Positions 42,735 through 54,037 of a stretch of 64,000 nucleotides of DNA are shown here, piece after piece. The stretch lies in NCBI RefSeq assembly GCF_003265705.1, contig NW_020313168.1, positions 4,274,462-4,338,461 on the forward strand, in the 5' to 3' direction. Every line of letters starts with the position of its first letter. Position 1 is the stretch's first letter. The notes below the pieces were generated by a model. That model ran no database searches. It saw nothing but the letters and a program-made list of their open reading frames with translations, and was not told the DNA's origin. Source of the stretch: Callorhinus ursinus. Lineage: Eukaryota > Chordata > Mammalia > Carnivora > Otariidae. The translations under genes and the position numbers were made by a program.

Positions 42735-43092
42735 TGTTAAGTTAAAAAGCCAACTGATCACAACAAAAGAAACGGTCAGGAAAGAGAGAAGAAAACCTAA
42801 GGAATGGCAGAGGGTACTTGCAAAGCACACATCTGATGATGAGGAACCAAGACCCATAACACATAAGGAGCTCCTACAACTCAATAGCAAAAAACCCCCA
42901 AACAACCCAATTAAAGAATGGGCAAAGGACTTGAATGGGCATTTCTCCAAAGAAGACAGACAAATGGCCCATGGGCTTATAAGAAGATGCCCAACCTCAC
43001 TAACCAGGAAAATGCCAATCAAAACCAGCTCATTGGGACCTGTTAGGATGGCCATTGTAAATATAGAAATATATATACAAAACAAGTGTTGA

Positions 43093-43300
43093 GGGCGACT
43101 GGGTGGCTCAGCCGTTAAGCGTCTGCCTTCGGCTCAGGTCATGGTCCCAGGGTCCTGGGATCAAGTCCCGCATCGGGCTCCCTGCTCGGCGGGAAGCCTG
43201 CTTCTCCCTCTCCCACTCCCCCTGCTTGTGTTCCCTCTCTCGCTGTCTCTCCCTGTCAAAAAATACATAATAAAATCTTCAAAAAAAAAAAAACCCAACC
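43093..43300 (+). mobile_element. CAN-SINE, plus strand, inside L1
   Basis: Full-length copy with poly(A). A perfect 12-base duplication AACAAGTGTTGA lies at 43081-43092 and 43302-43313, within conserved L1 sequence. Confidence 0.95.
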
Positions 43301-44067
43301 AAACAAGTGTTGATGAGGATGTAGAGAAATTGGAATCCTTGTGCATTGTTGGTGGGGATGCAAACTGGTGCGGCCACCATGGAAAGCGGTCTGGAGAATC
43401 CTCAAAAAATTACAAATAGAACTACCAGCGATCTTACCCATGCAAATTTATCCCAAAGAATTGAAATCAGGACCCTGAAGAGATAGCTGCACTCCTGGGT
43501 TCATGGCACCATCATTCACAACAGCAAAGGTGTAGAAGCAACCTAAACATCCATCGACAGATGAGTGGATACAGAAGATGTGGTCCATCCAGACAATGGG
43601 ATAATATTTATTTCATCTTAAAAAGGAAGGAAATCTCGACACCTGCTACAGTATGGATGAACCTTGAGGACATGACGCTCAGTGAAATCAGCCAGTTCCA
43701 GAAGAACAAATACTGTATGATTCCGTTTATATGAGATCTCTAAGAACTTGAACTCATAGAAGCCGAAGGAGAACAGTAGTTGCCAGGGGCTGAGGGGAGG
43801 GAGCAAGCAGAGATACAGTTCAATGTGCATGAAGTTTCAGTTACACAAGATGAGAAAGGTCTAGAAACATCTGTACAACGTTGCACTTATGATTAACAGT
43901 AATATTCTGGACACTTAAAAATTTATCAAAAGAGTTAAAAAAACGCCAACCAATATCAGTATTGTACCAATGTTAATTTCTTAGTTTTAGTAAACGTACC
44001 ATGGTTATTTTAAGATGTTAACATTCAGGAAGCCGGTGAAGGGCATGTGGCAAGCCTTCTCTGTCTC

Positions 44068-44232
44068 CGTTCTGCTGACATTTTGAACGAGATCCTTCTT
44101 CGTGGTGGGACTGTCCTGTGCATTGTAGGGTTTTCAGCAGCATCTATGGGCTATACACACAACCCACAACCCACAATGTCTCCTGATCCTGCCATATGTC
44201 CCCTGGGTGCCTCCCAATGAAGAACCACTGTC
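44068..44232 (-). mobile_element. MER20 hAT-Charlie transposon, minus strand
   Basis: GGGACTGTCCTGTGCATTGT, GGGTTTTCAGCAGCATCTAT and the right terminus CCAATGAAGAACCACTG are reversed MER20 blocks. It lies between the L1 3' UTR and the L1 terminus. Confidence 0.75.
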
Positions 44233-44380
44233 GAACAACACTCCTTGTACTATCTTTGCACTGTTCTAGAAATCTAAAATTATTTCAAAATAAAAAGTTT
44301 ATGCCATAACACCTAAGGGGCAATCCATGAAAGAAATCCTTGATACGACAGGCTTCATTAAGGTTAAAAACCGCTGCTCT

Positions 44381-44574
44381 GGCGTGCCTGGGTGGCTCAG
44401 TTGGTTAAGTGTCTGCCTTCGGCTCAGGTCATGATCCCAGGGTCCTGGGATCGAGTCCTGCATCGGGCTCCCTGCTTGGCCAGGAGCCTGCTTCTCCCTC
44501 TCCCTCTGCCTGCCACTCTGCCTGCTTCTACGCTCTCTCTCTGTGTCAAATAAATAAATAAAATCTTTAAAAAA
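44381..44574 (+). mobile_element. CAN-SINE, plus strand
   Basis: Head GGCGTGCCTGGGTGGCTCAG, standard body and tail. Target-site copies AAAAACCGCTGCTCT and AAAAAACGCTGCTCT flank it. It separates two L1 fragments. Confidence 0.94.
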
Positions 44575-44589
44575 AAAAAACGCTGCTCT

Positions 44590-45926
44590 ATAAAAGGCAG
44601 TGTCAAAAGAATGAGAAGACAAGCCACAGATTGGGAGAAAATATTTGCAAAAATCCATCTGATAAAGGACTGTGATCCAAAATATAAAGAATTCCCAAAA
44701 TTCAACAAGAAAACAAACAACCCAATTAAAAATGGGCCAAAGACTTTGACCCCTCACCAAAGAAGATATATGGATGGCAAATAATCACAAAAAGATGTTT
44801 CACATCATATGTCATCTGGGAAATGCAAATTAAAGCAACAATGAAATATCACTACACACTTATTAAAATGGCCAACAATCCAGAGCACTGATGGCACCAC
44901 AGGCTGGCGAGGTTGTAGAACAACAGGAATCCCATTCGTGGCTGGCGGGAATGCAAAATGGCGCAGCCACTTTGGAAGCCAGTTTGGCAGTTTCTTATGA
45001 AACTAAACATACACTTAGCATACGATCCAGCATCGTGCTCCTTGATATTTACCCAAAGGAGCTGAAAACTCACGTCCCCACAAAAACCTGCACGTGGATG
45101 TTTATAGCAACTTTATTCATAATCACCAAAACTCGGGGCGTGGCCACAATGCCCTTCCGTAGGTGATGGCTAAATGCACTGGGGTCCATCCAGACAACAG
45201 AATGTGATTCAGCACCAAATCGAAATGAGCTATCGAACCATGAAAAGGCACAGAAGAACCTTAAGTGTGTATCACTCAGTGAAAGAAGCCAATCTGTAAA
45301 GGTTACAGACGATGTGATTCTATCTGTACGACATTCTGGAAAAGGCAGTGAAAGGAAGGATCCGTGGCTGCTGGGGGTTGGCAGGGAGGGAGGGAGGAGT
45401 AGGTGGAGTACAGGGCATTTGAGGGCGGTGAAACCACTCTGTCAGATACTGTCATGGGGGATACATGTCATTGTACATTTGTCCAGAACCATAAAATGTA
45501 CGACACCAACAGTGAAGCTGAGGGGCGCCTGGGTGGCTCAGTCGTTAAGCGTCTGCCTTTGGCTCAGGTCACGATCCCAGGGTCCTGGGATCGAGCCCCG
45601 CATCGGGCTCCCTGCTCGGCAGGAAGCCTGCTTCTCCCTCCCCCACTCCCCCTGCTTGTGTTCCCTCTCTCGCTGTGTCTCTCTCTGTCAAATAAATAAA
45701 TAAAATCTTTAAAAAAAAATTGAAGCTAAGTGTATAACCTATGGGCTTTGGGTGGTAGGATGTGTGATGGAGGCTCATCCATTGTAACAAATGTACCCTC
45801 TGGGGGGGGGTGTTGGTAGTGGGGGAGGCTGTGCATGAGTGGGAGTAGAGGGTATGCAGGAAATCTGTTCCTTTCATTCAATTTTGCTGTGAACCTGCTC
45901 TTAGAAAAACAATCTTTATTTAAAAA
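44590..45926 (+). mobile_element. second L1 fragment, ORF2 end and 3' UTR
   Basis: TTGGGAGAAAATATTTGCAA, AATTAAAAATGGGCCAAAGA, GATGTTTATAGCAACTTTAT, and the 3' terminus TTCAATTTTGCTGTGAACCT before an A-run. It differs from the L1 just upstream in its 3' UTR type. Decayed, with a SINE at 45522. Confidence 0.85.
45522..45718 (+). mobile_element. CAN-SINE, plus strand, inside L1
   Basis: Head GGGGCGCCTGGGTGGCTCAG, CT-rich stretch and clean A tail are present. Short similar flanks (GTGAAGCTGA and TTGAAGCTAA) fit a target-site duplication. Confidence 0.94.
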
Positions 45927-45927
45927 A

Positions 45928-45990
45928 GAAGAAGAAGCAGCAGCAGCAGAAGAAGAAGAAGAAGCAGCAGCAGCAGCAGAAGAAGAAGAA
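45928..45990 (+). repeat. alternating (GAA)n(GCA)n microsatellite at L1 tail
   Basis: Blocks of GAA and GCA triplets alternate directly after the L1 poly(A). It probably grew out of the L1 tail. The reverse frame reads Phe/Cys runs and is not a gene. Confidence 0.93.
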
Positions 45991-46409
45991 ACATAAATAG
46001 ATCAAAGCCTCACAAGGCTGGGCTGAACGGGGGCTTGGAGGATGATGCCGAACGTCTGTCTGAAGGGAAGAAATGATATGGTATGATGACAGATGACATC
46101 TAGGGTGTGGATGGGGGACCAAAAATGGCAAGTTTCATAACCTGAGTTGAGCTACTACTCATAAGAATTGGATGCAAGAGACGGACACTGCCAGTCACTT
46201 CCGGAAAAGCGAGCTCACTCCCCTCCCCAGGCCTGCCCTGGCCTGGCCTGGCCTGGCTAGCTGGCCGCTGTGTGACCTGATGCAGCAGCCAGTCCTTCCT
46301 CCCTGAGCCTGGAGAATGGAGCCACAGGTGGCAGGCCCATCCGTGTGAGGTCCGAGGTCCTGGGGTTCGAGGATCATTCACCTCAACCACAGGCTGAGCC
46401 CAGGCACGC
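45991..46409. other. unique DNA, no gene seen
   Basis: It contains a short (CCTGG)4-like repeat near 46228-46255. Nothing else was recognised. Confidence 0.4.
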
Positions 46410-46710
46410 AGCCTTCTTGGATGAAAGCACCTCTAATCTGAGACCTCAAGGGAGGGTAGGACATTGCCAGGTAAGGAGGGTGGAGCACACGCCACACAGG
46501 GGGACAGCAAGGCCAGAGAGAGGTCTGGGGCCTTGGACACCTGGAGGGTGCACACCTGGATCACAGGTACATGAGGGGTGTGAGGTTCCCTGTGATGTTG
46601 GAGAGGGGCTGCCTGCAGACGGCCTCAGAGCTCTTGTAGGGAGCTTGGACTCTGGCCTGAGGGCAGTGGGGAGCTATGGAGGGATTTAGGCAGAGGTTTA
46701 GGCAGATGGG
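46410..46710 (-). mobile_element. L2 LINE fragment
   Basis: GGGAGCTTGGACTCTGGCCT, GGGCAGTGGGGAGCTATGGA and the preceding GGCCAGAGAGAGGTCTGG fit the reversed L2 internal 3' region. Confidence 0.5.
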
Positions 46711-47227
46711 GAAGAGCAGGGAGCAACAGGCTGTGCCCACCCCCACGCTCCAGGCAGGTCACCAGCAGCCACCAAGCAGGGCATATAGTGTTCACGGTGT
46801 CACGGCAAAAATGTTGCCAGTGAACGGATGAAAAGTGTGACCAAACTCCTCCCCCCAATTAAAGGCGATGACGTCAACAGTACAAAAACATCAGAGAGCC
46901 AAGAGCTCGGGAGAGACGAGAGAAGAGGCGGCAGAGCCCAGAGAAGGACGGGAAGGAAACACAACAGCAAGGACCCCCGTGTAGAAATGAAGGTGCCACA
47001 GGAAGAATGAAGCGGGGCGCGGCCCCCGAGAGCCCCGGGAAAGCACGCGAGGCAGGGACAGATGAGGTGGGAGCAGAGCCACCCCTGCTGAACGTTGTCC
47101 AGCCCACAGTTTCTCACATTAGCTCATGACATCATCTAAACCCCATTGTTTAGAAAGTACCTGTTAGCGTCCCATGAGACTCGGTTTCCCCAGAATACAT
47201 CTTGGGAAATGCTGCCCCACACCCGCA
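46711..47227. other. unique DNA, no gene seen
   Basis: Purine-rich at 46890-46990. Several overlapping frames on the minus strand; none is recognisable. Confidence 0.4.
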
Positions 47228-47410
47228 GTTCTCAGCCAGGCGTGGGCGTGAGCCCCAGGGGATAAGTGACAACGTCTGAAGGCATCTGGGGTTGTCATGA
47301 GGAGGGGTGCGGCCGGTGTGAAGTGGGAGGGGACCAGGGATGCTGCTCACATCCTACAACGTTCGGGACACTTGGGCCGCACGTGTCCACAGTGTCGTGG
47401 CCGAGAAGCC
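47228..47410 (+). mobile_element. MER20 hAT-Charlie transposon
   Basis: GTTCTCAGCCAGGCGTGGG, GGCATCTGGGGTTGTCATGA, CCAGGGATGCTGCTCACATC and TGTCGTGGCCGAGAAGCCCC match MER20 order end to end. MER20 copies act as regulatory DNA in some placental tissues; that is known of the family only. Confidence 0.75.
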
Positions 47411-48184
47411 CCGGCCTCGAGGGTCACGGGGGCGTTTGTACTCTTACACAGCAATACATGCGACAAGCGTAACCCCTTGGAAAGGGGAGCCCCCGTGTTC
47501 GGTGCTGCGTAAGCACCCTGACCGTCTTAGGGGCTCCCTGCTAGCGGCGGTGGCTGGGGTGGGACCCGTGGGAAGAAAGGGGCAGTTTGGTCAGCTTTGG
47601 AGACCAAGGGCAGGTCCAAACTCGAGGGAAAGCAGAGCTGCAAAGGGGCACGAACGCTTGGAGGCACCGTTGGAGGGCAGAGGGGGTGTCAGCCTCTGAC
47701 ACCCGGTCTTCCGTTTATGGAAGAGATTCCCACTTCCCTTGCTCCCATTCACAAGTGTATGGACCCCAAATGTGCTCCGAGAGGGGGTAAAATGGAGCAG
47801 AAACGTCACCCCAGGAGACTGGGCTGACCCCTGCCTTTCTCCGGGCCCCGGGGGGTAGGCGGTCCCCCAGACCGGCCTGGCTCTCGTTTTCTTCCTGCGA
47901 CAGCCCCATCCCAGGGAGTTCAAGGGGACCTTTGTATGAGCTTCTATTTTACTACATTTATCTCATTGCCAAGCTTCAAAATGCCAAACGCTGCCACTCG
48001 CCCTGGGGGAAGTAATTTCGTCTCTTACCCCAAATGTCAGCACAGAAACTCACTTCAAACCCCACTGACTGATCGGCTTCTCCTCGCCGGCATCCGCTGG
48101 CGCGCTAGGCATCAAAGACAAAGGGACTCACCTCTGCCTCTCTGCGCCCTCGGCTTTCTTTGGTATTAAAATCACAAGGTGCCA
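47411..48184. other. GC-rich unique DNA
   Basis: A purine-rich opening is followed by AT-leaning 47930-48010 (CTTCTATTTTACTACATTTA), possibly conserved. Open frames are chance-like. Confidence 0.4.
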
Positions 48185-48590
48185 CTTCCACATCCTGAAA
48201 GAGACGCGGAAAATAATGTATTCGCAGAAAGAGCTTCACGATGACACATCCACATTATAAAATAGTATGCAGCCGCTAAAAAAATAAAAGCGGGCATTGA
48301 AGACTATTTAAGGAGAAGGGGGAAATGCTTGCCTGATGCTGCTAGCTGGAAAAAAAAGACAGAATACAATATGATCTCAAGTTTGTAAAAGTAAAATAAA
48401 CAGAGAGAAAGAAAAGAGAAGAAGAACAACAACAAAACAAAGCAGAAAAATATGATCTCTTCTCTCCAGACAGGAAAAGTACAGATAATTGGTTTACCTC
48501 TTTGTACTGTGCTATATTTTCCAGTTTTTCTGCACAAGTGTGTGTGACTTGGGTGATGTGCAATTAAAAGTTCATTTTTATAAGAAAGTT
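48185..48590 (+). mobile_element. L1 fragment, ORF2 end and 3' UTR
   Basis: ATAGTATGCAGCCGCTAAAA, GGGGAAATGCTTGCCTGATG, ACAATATGATCTCAAGTTTG and TGCTATATTTTCCAGTTTTT follow an old L1 3' end. Confidence 0.65.
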
Positions 48591-49261
48591 GAAATCCTAG
48601 TGCTCTCTTCGGGCTCAGGGCAATGATGCTCTAATGTGTGACACCCCACAGGAAGGGCCCACATCCGAAGCCGCCAGTCACCTTCTCGCCTAATTTATCG
48701 TAAAGAATCTCCCTACAATTCACCCACAAAAGACATTTTCGGGGGATTTCTTTCTGGCGGAAGAAGTAGGCAGAAGGAAGCCACTGGGAAGAACATAGCA
48801 TGGCCCATTGTCTCAAAGCCAGAGGTACACAAAAGTACTTTCAAGGCACAAACCCGTCCCGACCACAGCACAAGAGCCCCACTCCCACCCCTCCCCTGCC
48901 ATCCCACCAATTTTGACACCTACGGAATATTCCAGAACAGCTGGTCCTGCGAGATGCTCCCTGGGCCCAGGAGCCTATCTTAGACCTGATACCAGAGCTC
49001 AGCAGGCAGGGGGAGCATGTCTGGGCGTCCGGCCAGGGAAAACCACCTGCTGCTCGCGCACCATCCTCCTCTCCTCGCACACCCCCCGGAACACACTGGG
49101 GAGCAGGTGTGCCGATGGCCAGGAGGCCGGATTTGAGGACAGCCTCCCCAGCTCCATCCATCCGACACCTAGTTCTTGAGCACGTCCGTCCGTGAGGTGG
49201 GTAAGTGCTCGGTGCCGGGGCAGGGCAATAAACACCGGGCACCGCCTTTCTCTAACACAGA
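48591..49261. other. unique DNA, no gene seen
   Basis: Positions 48655-48760 are less GC-rich and might be conserved. Opposed frames (48808-49179 plus; 48841-49242 minus) overlap completely. Confidence 0.4.
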
Positions 49262-49447
49262 TGTTCTCACCCTGCATGGCTCTCAGCATCTCCCAGGGGG
49301 GCTCATTAAAAGCCCAGGTTGCTGAGCCCACCTCTAATTTCTGATTAAGCAAGTCTGGAGCAGGGCTCTCCCCAAATGTGCATGTGTAACAGGCCCCTGG
49401 CAAGGTGGTGCTGCTGCTGGTCAGGGGACCCCACTTTGAGAACCAGT
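49262..49447 (-). mobile_element. MER5A hAT-Charlie transposon, minus strand
   Basis: GATGTTCTCACCCTGCATGG at left; GGGGACCCCACTTTGAGAAC and CAGTG at right are the reversed terminus. The element is near full length. Confidence 0.75.
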
Positions 49448-49899
49448 GAAGCAACAATAGGGAGGGTGGCAAGGTTGAAACCCGACAGCTCCTCCTACCC
49501 CTGAAAACAGACCCAGCCTCCGAGGGATGGCCCAACGCGGGCACAGATCCAGAGGGCACAGAGCGAACCGGGCTTGCCGAAGGGGCTCAGCACCCGAAGA
49601 GGGCGAGTGCCTCCTCTGGGAAATCTGCGGCCTGGCTGGAGGGGCTGCAGCAGGATTCCTCCCCCTTTGTCTATGCAGACGCCAAGGCCCAGAGCTGCGG
49701 GCTCTGCTCAGCTCCAGCCATCTCCTTGGCAGCCAAATTGCAAAAAACTCATTGGAATTCAGGCTGCTTATAAACACCTGCAGGTTTTTTAGATTTTGCT
49801 GAGGTCCAGAGCTCGGGGATTTTGCTCGGGGAGTTTATCAGAGTTAAGTCGGTGTAGGTAAAAAGAGGTGGGTGTGTGTGGTGGGGGGAGGTGGTGGGG
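49448..49899. other. GC-rich unique DNA
   Basis: Includes a GTGTGTGTGGTGGGGGG stretch at 49870. No gene was seen. Confidence 0.4.
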
Positions 49900-50660
49900 A
49901 TCAGTGAAGATTAGTAAATTATTCACACATCTCTCTCTACCAGAACGAAAGCTCGCCTTCCACTCAAGAATGCTTATCGACACCCTTAGTTTTTTTTTCA
50001 TCCATTTTTAAAGGAGGTAGAAGGAAAAATAAAATAATTTTTAATTAAGAAATCAAGCCATCCCCTTCCTAAATATTCTGCGTTCATCACTTCCAGGAGG
50101 GAGGAGGGGAGAGTCCAACCATCTCAAGGAAATGGTTTTTCATCATCCGCAAAATCCGATGCCCAAAATAGCCCCTTTGTTGCCCTGGCAACTAGCATTT
50201 GCTCCCCCTTCTCCTCCCCCCCCAATCCCTTTGCATATTGCTGCATATTTCTATCATCTCTTTCCAGGCACAGTTCATAAACAGGACGGCATAATAAAGA
50301 ATGTTATCACCAATGACTTACAGCCCAGCTGCGCCCAGCGAGATAGGAAGTGGCAAGCAAATACAATTTCATGCAGTGAGGGTAACAGATTGATTGGGTG
50401 CCCTTCAAATGTGATGCCACCTCTTTAAGTCAGTCCAAATTCAGAAATAAAGTTGGTCTCGCCCTTTTCCTGGCCTCGATAGACAATACACGCAGGGATA
50501 ATGCCCGGGGGTCTCATTAGGACTGGAACAATCTTGCCCCGAGACAGGGATTATTCCGACAGACTTAGCTCCTCTCCCTGCCTCCCCTCGTCTAGCTCGT
50601 CAAAGGGCCGAGGCCCCAGGATGTGGGCCTTTTCGAATTAATTATCCTCTCTTGCTGAGG
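49900..50660. promoter_or_regulatory. large candidate enhancer with X-box
   Basis: Repeat-free, AT-rich sequence with TTTTTAATTAAGAAATC (50039), TTTGCATATTGCTGCATAT (POU-like, 50230), AAAGAATGTTATCACC, GTTCATAAACAGG and GAATTAATTATCC (50635). A perfect RFX X-box sits at 50179-50192. The block ends abruptly in GC-rich DNA. Texture and motif density resemble conserved enhancers; conservation is untested. Confidence 0.58.
50179..50192. promoter_or_regulatory. RFX X-box GTTGCCCTGGCAAC
   Basis: A 14-base inverted repeat that matches the RFX-family X-box (GTTGCC, two-base spacer, GGCAAC) perfectly on both arms. Such sites drive cilia and neural genes. Which RFX protein, if any, binds is unknown. 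Confidence 0.55.
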
Positions 50661-51756
50661 ATTACTCAGGCCCCACTGCTGGGGGCAGCGGGGGTGGGGT
50701 GGGAGCTGTAGTTGATGAAGATCAAGTGCAATTTTTCATGTCTGTACCTGGATCCTCCTGTCAGGGGAGTGGCCATGTCCATTATGGGGTCTCTCTCTTT
50801 ATGGGTTAATGCAAGAAGAGCAGGATCTTAGTATGACCCTTGGGAGCCACTTCTGTTCCAAGAGGTTTCCTTGAGGCCCGGGAGGTTGGGGACCTGCCTC
50901 TCTCTGCCCACCAGGCAGGGATGTAGCAGAGGAAGGAGGGGTTCCCTAGGGCACCAGGAGACACTTGGGAAGATTGTAGTTGGGGACAGGTGATGGAGAT
51001 GGGGGTGGTGGCAGAACAAGGGGGACAGTCGGGCATCAGGGTGAAGACTCAGAATCTTCTCAGAATCCCAGTCCGTGGCGGGGTTCGACAAGGAGAGCTC
51101 CAAGGAATGGTCCCAGGGAGAATGAGCTGGCAGGAGACCACCCACCATCCTTGTGGAAAATCTTAGGGGCTGCCTGGGACCCAAACACCATCCAGAAGGA
51201 AGAGTCTTTCATTATTCCTTCTATAGACACCATTTATGAAGCCAGCCTGGAAGTTATCCCCAGGCCACCCGCAAGGGAGGGAAGCAGAGAAATTGGGCTG
51301 CCCTCCTGAAGCCCGCAGGTGGAAGGGGGAGACAGGGGCACCATGTCTCCTGGGGGCCATGCATGCATCCCACGTGCTCAGCTTCTTGGAGTTGTACCCC
51401 CAGCTGGCTGCCCACGCCCTTGCCTGTGCCAGCTCTCGTGGACCGGCTTGGCCCAGGCAGAAGAGCCTGGTGGTTTGGGCAGGTGGTTGTGTGTGCGTGG
51501 GGTGGGGGGCAGGGGGCTTGCAGCAGGGGAGGAGACAATCAACCCTCTTGTGTCCCCTGGGTTCTTGGCTCTGTCCAGGCTGGTTCCCAAGGTTCTCCCA
51601 GGATGGAATGTATGCGTACCCTGATGTTTCCCACCAAGCCTTCATTCCTGGGATGGGAGAAGCAAGAAATTCCGGAGGAAAACACAGCCAACCTTTCTTC
51701 CAGTTGCGACAATTCAGCCTGAGGCAGCCTCTCCCAGAGCTTGCTTCTCGGCCCTG
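50661..51756. other. unique DNA, no gene seen
   Basis: GC-rich. The plus frame 51236-51913 and minus frame 51163-51870 oppose each other over nearly 0.7 kb and both run into L1 sequence, so neither is a credible exon. Confidence 0.45.
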
Positions 51757-52565
51757 CTTGAAATTTTGGTTTAATATACTTTTCATTGAGATGAAACTGG
51801 CACAACATAAAATTAACCGTTTCAAAGTGAACAATCCAGTGGTTTTTAGTACGTGGACAATGTTGTGCAACCAACCCCTCTATGTACTTCCAGAATATTC
51901 GTGTCACCCCTAAAGGAAACCCCATATCCATTAAGCCATTATTCCCCTTTGCCTCCTTTTTCCAGACCCTGGCCACCCAGTAATCCACATTCTGTCCCTA
52001 CTCTGTTCTGGATATTTCGTGAGAGCCGAGTCACAGTGTGTGACTGGCTGCTTTCACTGAGCACAGTGCTTCGGAGCTTCATCCACATGGTAGCAGGTGT
52101 CAGCGCTTCCTTCCTTTTGAGGGCTGAGTAATACTCCTCTGTATGGATGCAGCACATTTTGTTCGTGCTTGCACGTGTGACAGACAGCGGGTTTGGGCTA
52201 TGGTGAACAGGGCTGCCACAAGCATGCGTGCACACGTATTGGTTTAAACACATGTTTTCAATTCTTTGGGGTCTATACCCAGGAGTAGGATTGCTGGACC
52301 ACAGGTAATTCTATGTTTAACTTTTTAAGAAACCACCAGACTGTTTTCCGAAGCAGCCACCCCATTTGACGTCCCACAGCCGCGCCCAGCCCCCCCCTGG
52401 TCCCCATCCCAGCAGCGCACAAGGATGTTCCAATGTTGGAACATCCTGGTCAGCACCTGTTACTAAGGGCTTTGGTTCCACCCATCCTCTCGGGTGTGAC
52501 GTGTCTGATGGTCTTTCTCGACAACCCAATGATGCTGGGTGTCTTGAGCATGCACACTGGCCCCC
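51757..52565 (-). mobile_element. L1 fragment, minus strand
   Basis: GCACAACATAAAATTAACCG, TCTGGATATTTCGTGAGAGC, TTCATCCACATGGTAGCAGG, GGAGTAGGATTGCTGGACCA and AGAAACCACCAGACTGTTTT are reversed L1 3' UTR and ORF2 end. Confidence 0.85.
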
Positions 52566-52904
52566 ACTTGAATGTGACCTGGGTTTCTTTGCTTTTCTTC
52601 CCTGCCAAGAAATGGGGTTCTGAAAAGAAGACTCTCCCTCACGGAGTCAAGGATGAGGTCCCCCTGAGACAGAGAATTTTCCCTCTCTCTCCTCAGGCCT
52701 TCCTGATGGCAGAGCCGAGGAGAGAGAACTGCAGGGGGAGGCTGAGAAGAAGGTTTAGAGAGATCTCTAGCACCGGATGCTCGGCTGATGCAGGAGCCTC
52801 TGCCATCCGGCCCGGGGAGAGTGGGAAGACGTGCTCCCCGGCTCCGCCGCACCACAAGGAAGGGCGGGCTTCGGGGGGCAGGGGGGCGGAGTGCCTCTTC
52901 ATTT
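52566..52904. other. unique DNA, no gene seen
   Basis: GC-rich, purine-rich in part. A frame crossing from 52433 to 53065 runs out of L1 sequence and is not coding. Confidence 0.4.
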
Positions 52905-53155
52905 TCTTTACATACGGAAGGAGGTTTGCAAATCCCATTTATCTTCCCCACCTTGAGTACATTTCCAAGAAAAGCAAAAGAAAATCAACTTGGTATTCTG
53001 CCGACAATGAGGGTCTTTGTAGGACAGTAAGTTCACAGTTAATTTTTCCCTCTCCTGGAACCTGACACCCTGGCACCATAAAACATCTCTATGGGCCATC
53101 AGATGATGGGGTCCCAGAATCTATGGGAACATTAAATGGAGCAAAATTGTGCTGA
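52905..53155. promoter_or_regulatory. candidate conserved non-coding element
   Basis: TTTGCAAATCCCATTTATC (POU/octamer-like), GAAAATCAACTTGG, CAGTTAATTTTTCCC and CACCATAAAACATC occur in a repeat-free AT-leaning block between GC-rich flanks. Confidence 0.42.
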
Positions 53156-54037
53156 AAAATGACACTGCGTCTCTGCCCCCCGCCCCCCTGCTCTGGGTTT
53201 GTGTCAGCCCAGGTCAGACACTGGCTTCCTCTTTGTCATTCTTCACTGTGACAAATGCCCCCGCACCCCATCCCACAGTGTCTCATCAGCCTGCCAGCCG
53301 ATGCAGCCTCATAACTGGGCTTTGTCCTGAGAAGAGCCCTGGCGGGGACAATCTGTCCCCCACCCTGTCTCCCACGGACCCGCATGAGTCAGACGAGATC
53401 TCTCTCTGGCCCGGTGTCGGATCCGGGGCCAGGGCTGTGACCCCGAGAGAAGGCTGCGTACCTGACCAAGGGGGCAGGGGTGGTGAAGGCAGGGAGAGGG
53501 TGGGCTGGAGCTGGGCATCACATGGGACGACAATCCGAGACACAGCCCTGTCTTCTCGTCTCGGCTGAGATGGGGCCCCTTGACCCCAAGGCCCAGAACA
53601 TGTTTCTCCTGATGTCTTGCGGCCCTGCCTCCGTGGGTGACAGAGAACCTTCCGGAGCTCATCTGGGCGCCACCCTCACCCTGATGACGGTGCAGGACAG
53701 AACGCCGAACAGGGGGCACAAGGAGGGAGAGAGGGTACAGGGCTAACCCCTCAGCTCTGGCACGGAGGACCCACGATGTGCCCAGCACTGTGCTAGGGGA
53801 TGCTGCCCCCAGACTCTTCAAAGGCACAGTGGTTTTGTAAAGCGCCCACTGTGTGCTGGGCACAGCGAGGCCCTTCCCCTGTGAGCTCTGATTCAACTTC
53901 AGCAAAGTGCAGTAAGACTGCACTTTGTAAGTAAGAAAAAAGAGGCAGCGCAGAGACACAGTGGGTGAAACTCTGTGATCAGAGAGCCAGGGCTGCCTGC
54001 AAACAGGGATTATTATGACAAGAAGCCTGCAGATAAT
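53156..54037. other. GC-rich unique DNA with ancient repeat traces
   Basis: Two stretches (near 53770 and 53845) read like reversed L2/MIR ends (GATGTGCCCAGCACTGTGCT; CCCACTGTGTGCTGGGCAC) but are too short to call. No exon was seen. Confidence 0.4.

Larger units (their letters stand above)
42735..44300 (+). mobile_element. L1 fragment with 3' terminus
   Basis: It starts in ORF2 3' sequence (AACTCAATAGCAAAAAACCC, GAATGGGCAAAGGACTTGAA). It runs through the ORF2 end (GATGAACCTTGAGGACATGA) and 3' UTR (TTGCCAGGGGCTGAGGGGAG). It ends CTAAAATTATTTCAAAATAA. It is split by a SINE (43093) and a MER20 (44068). Stops throughout. Confidence 0.88.

Noticed and set aside
45916..46131. Phe/Cys-run minus-strand frame
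   Set aside because: Product of the alternating GAA/GCA microsatellite.
51163..51913. Opposed 235- and 225-codon frames
   Set aside because: Both extend into a minus-strand L1 fragment, so they cannot be conserved exons as they stand.
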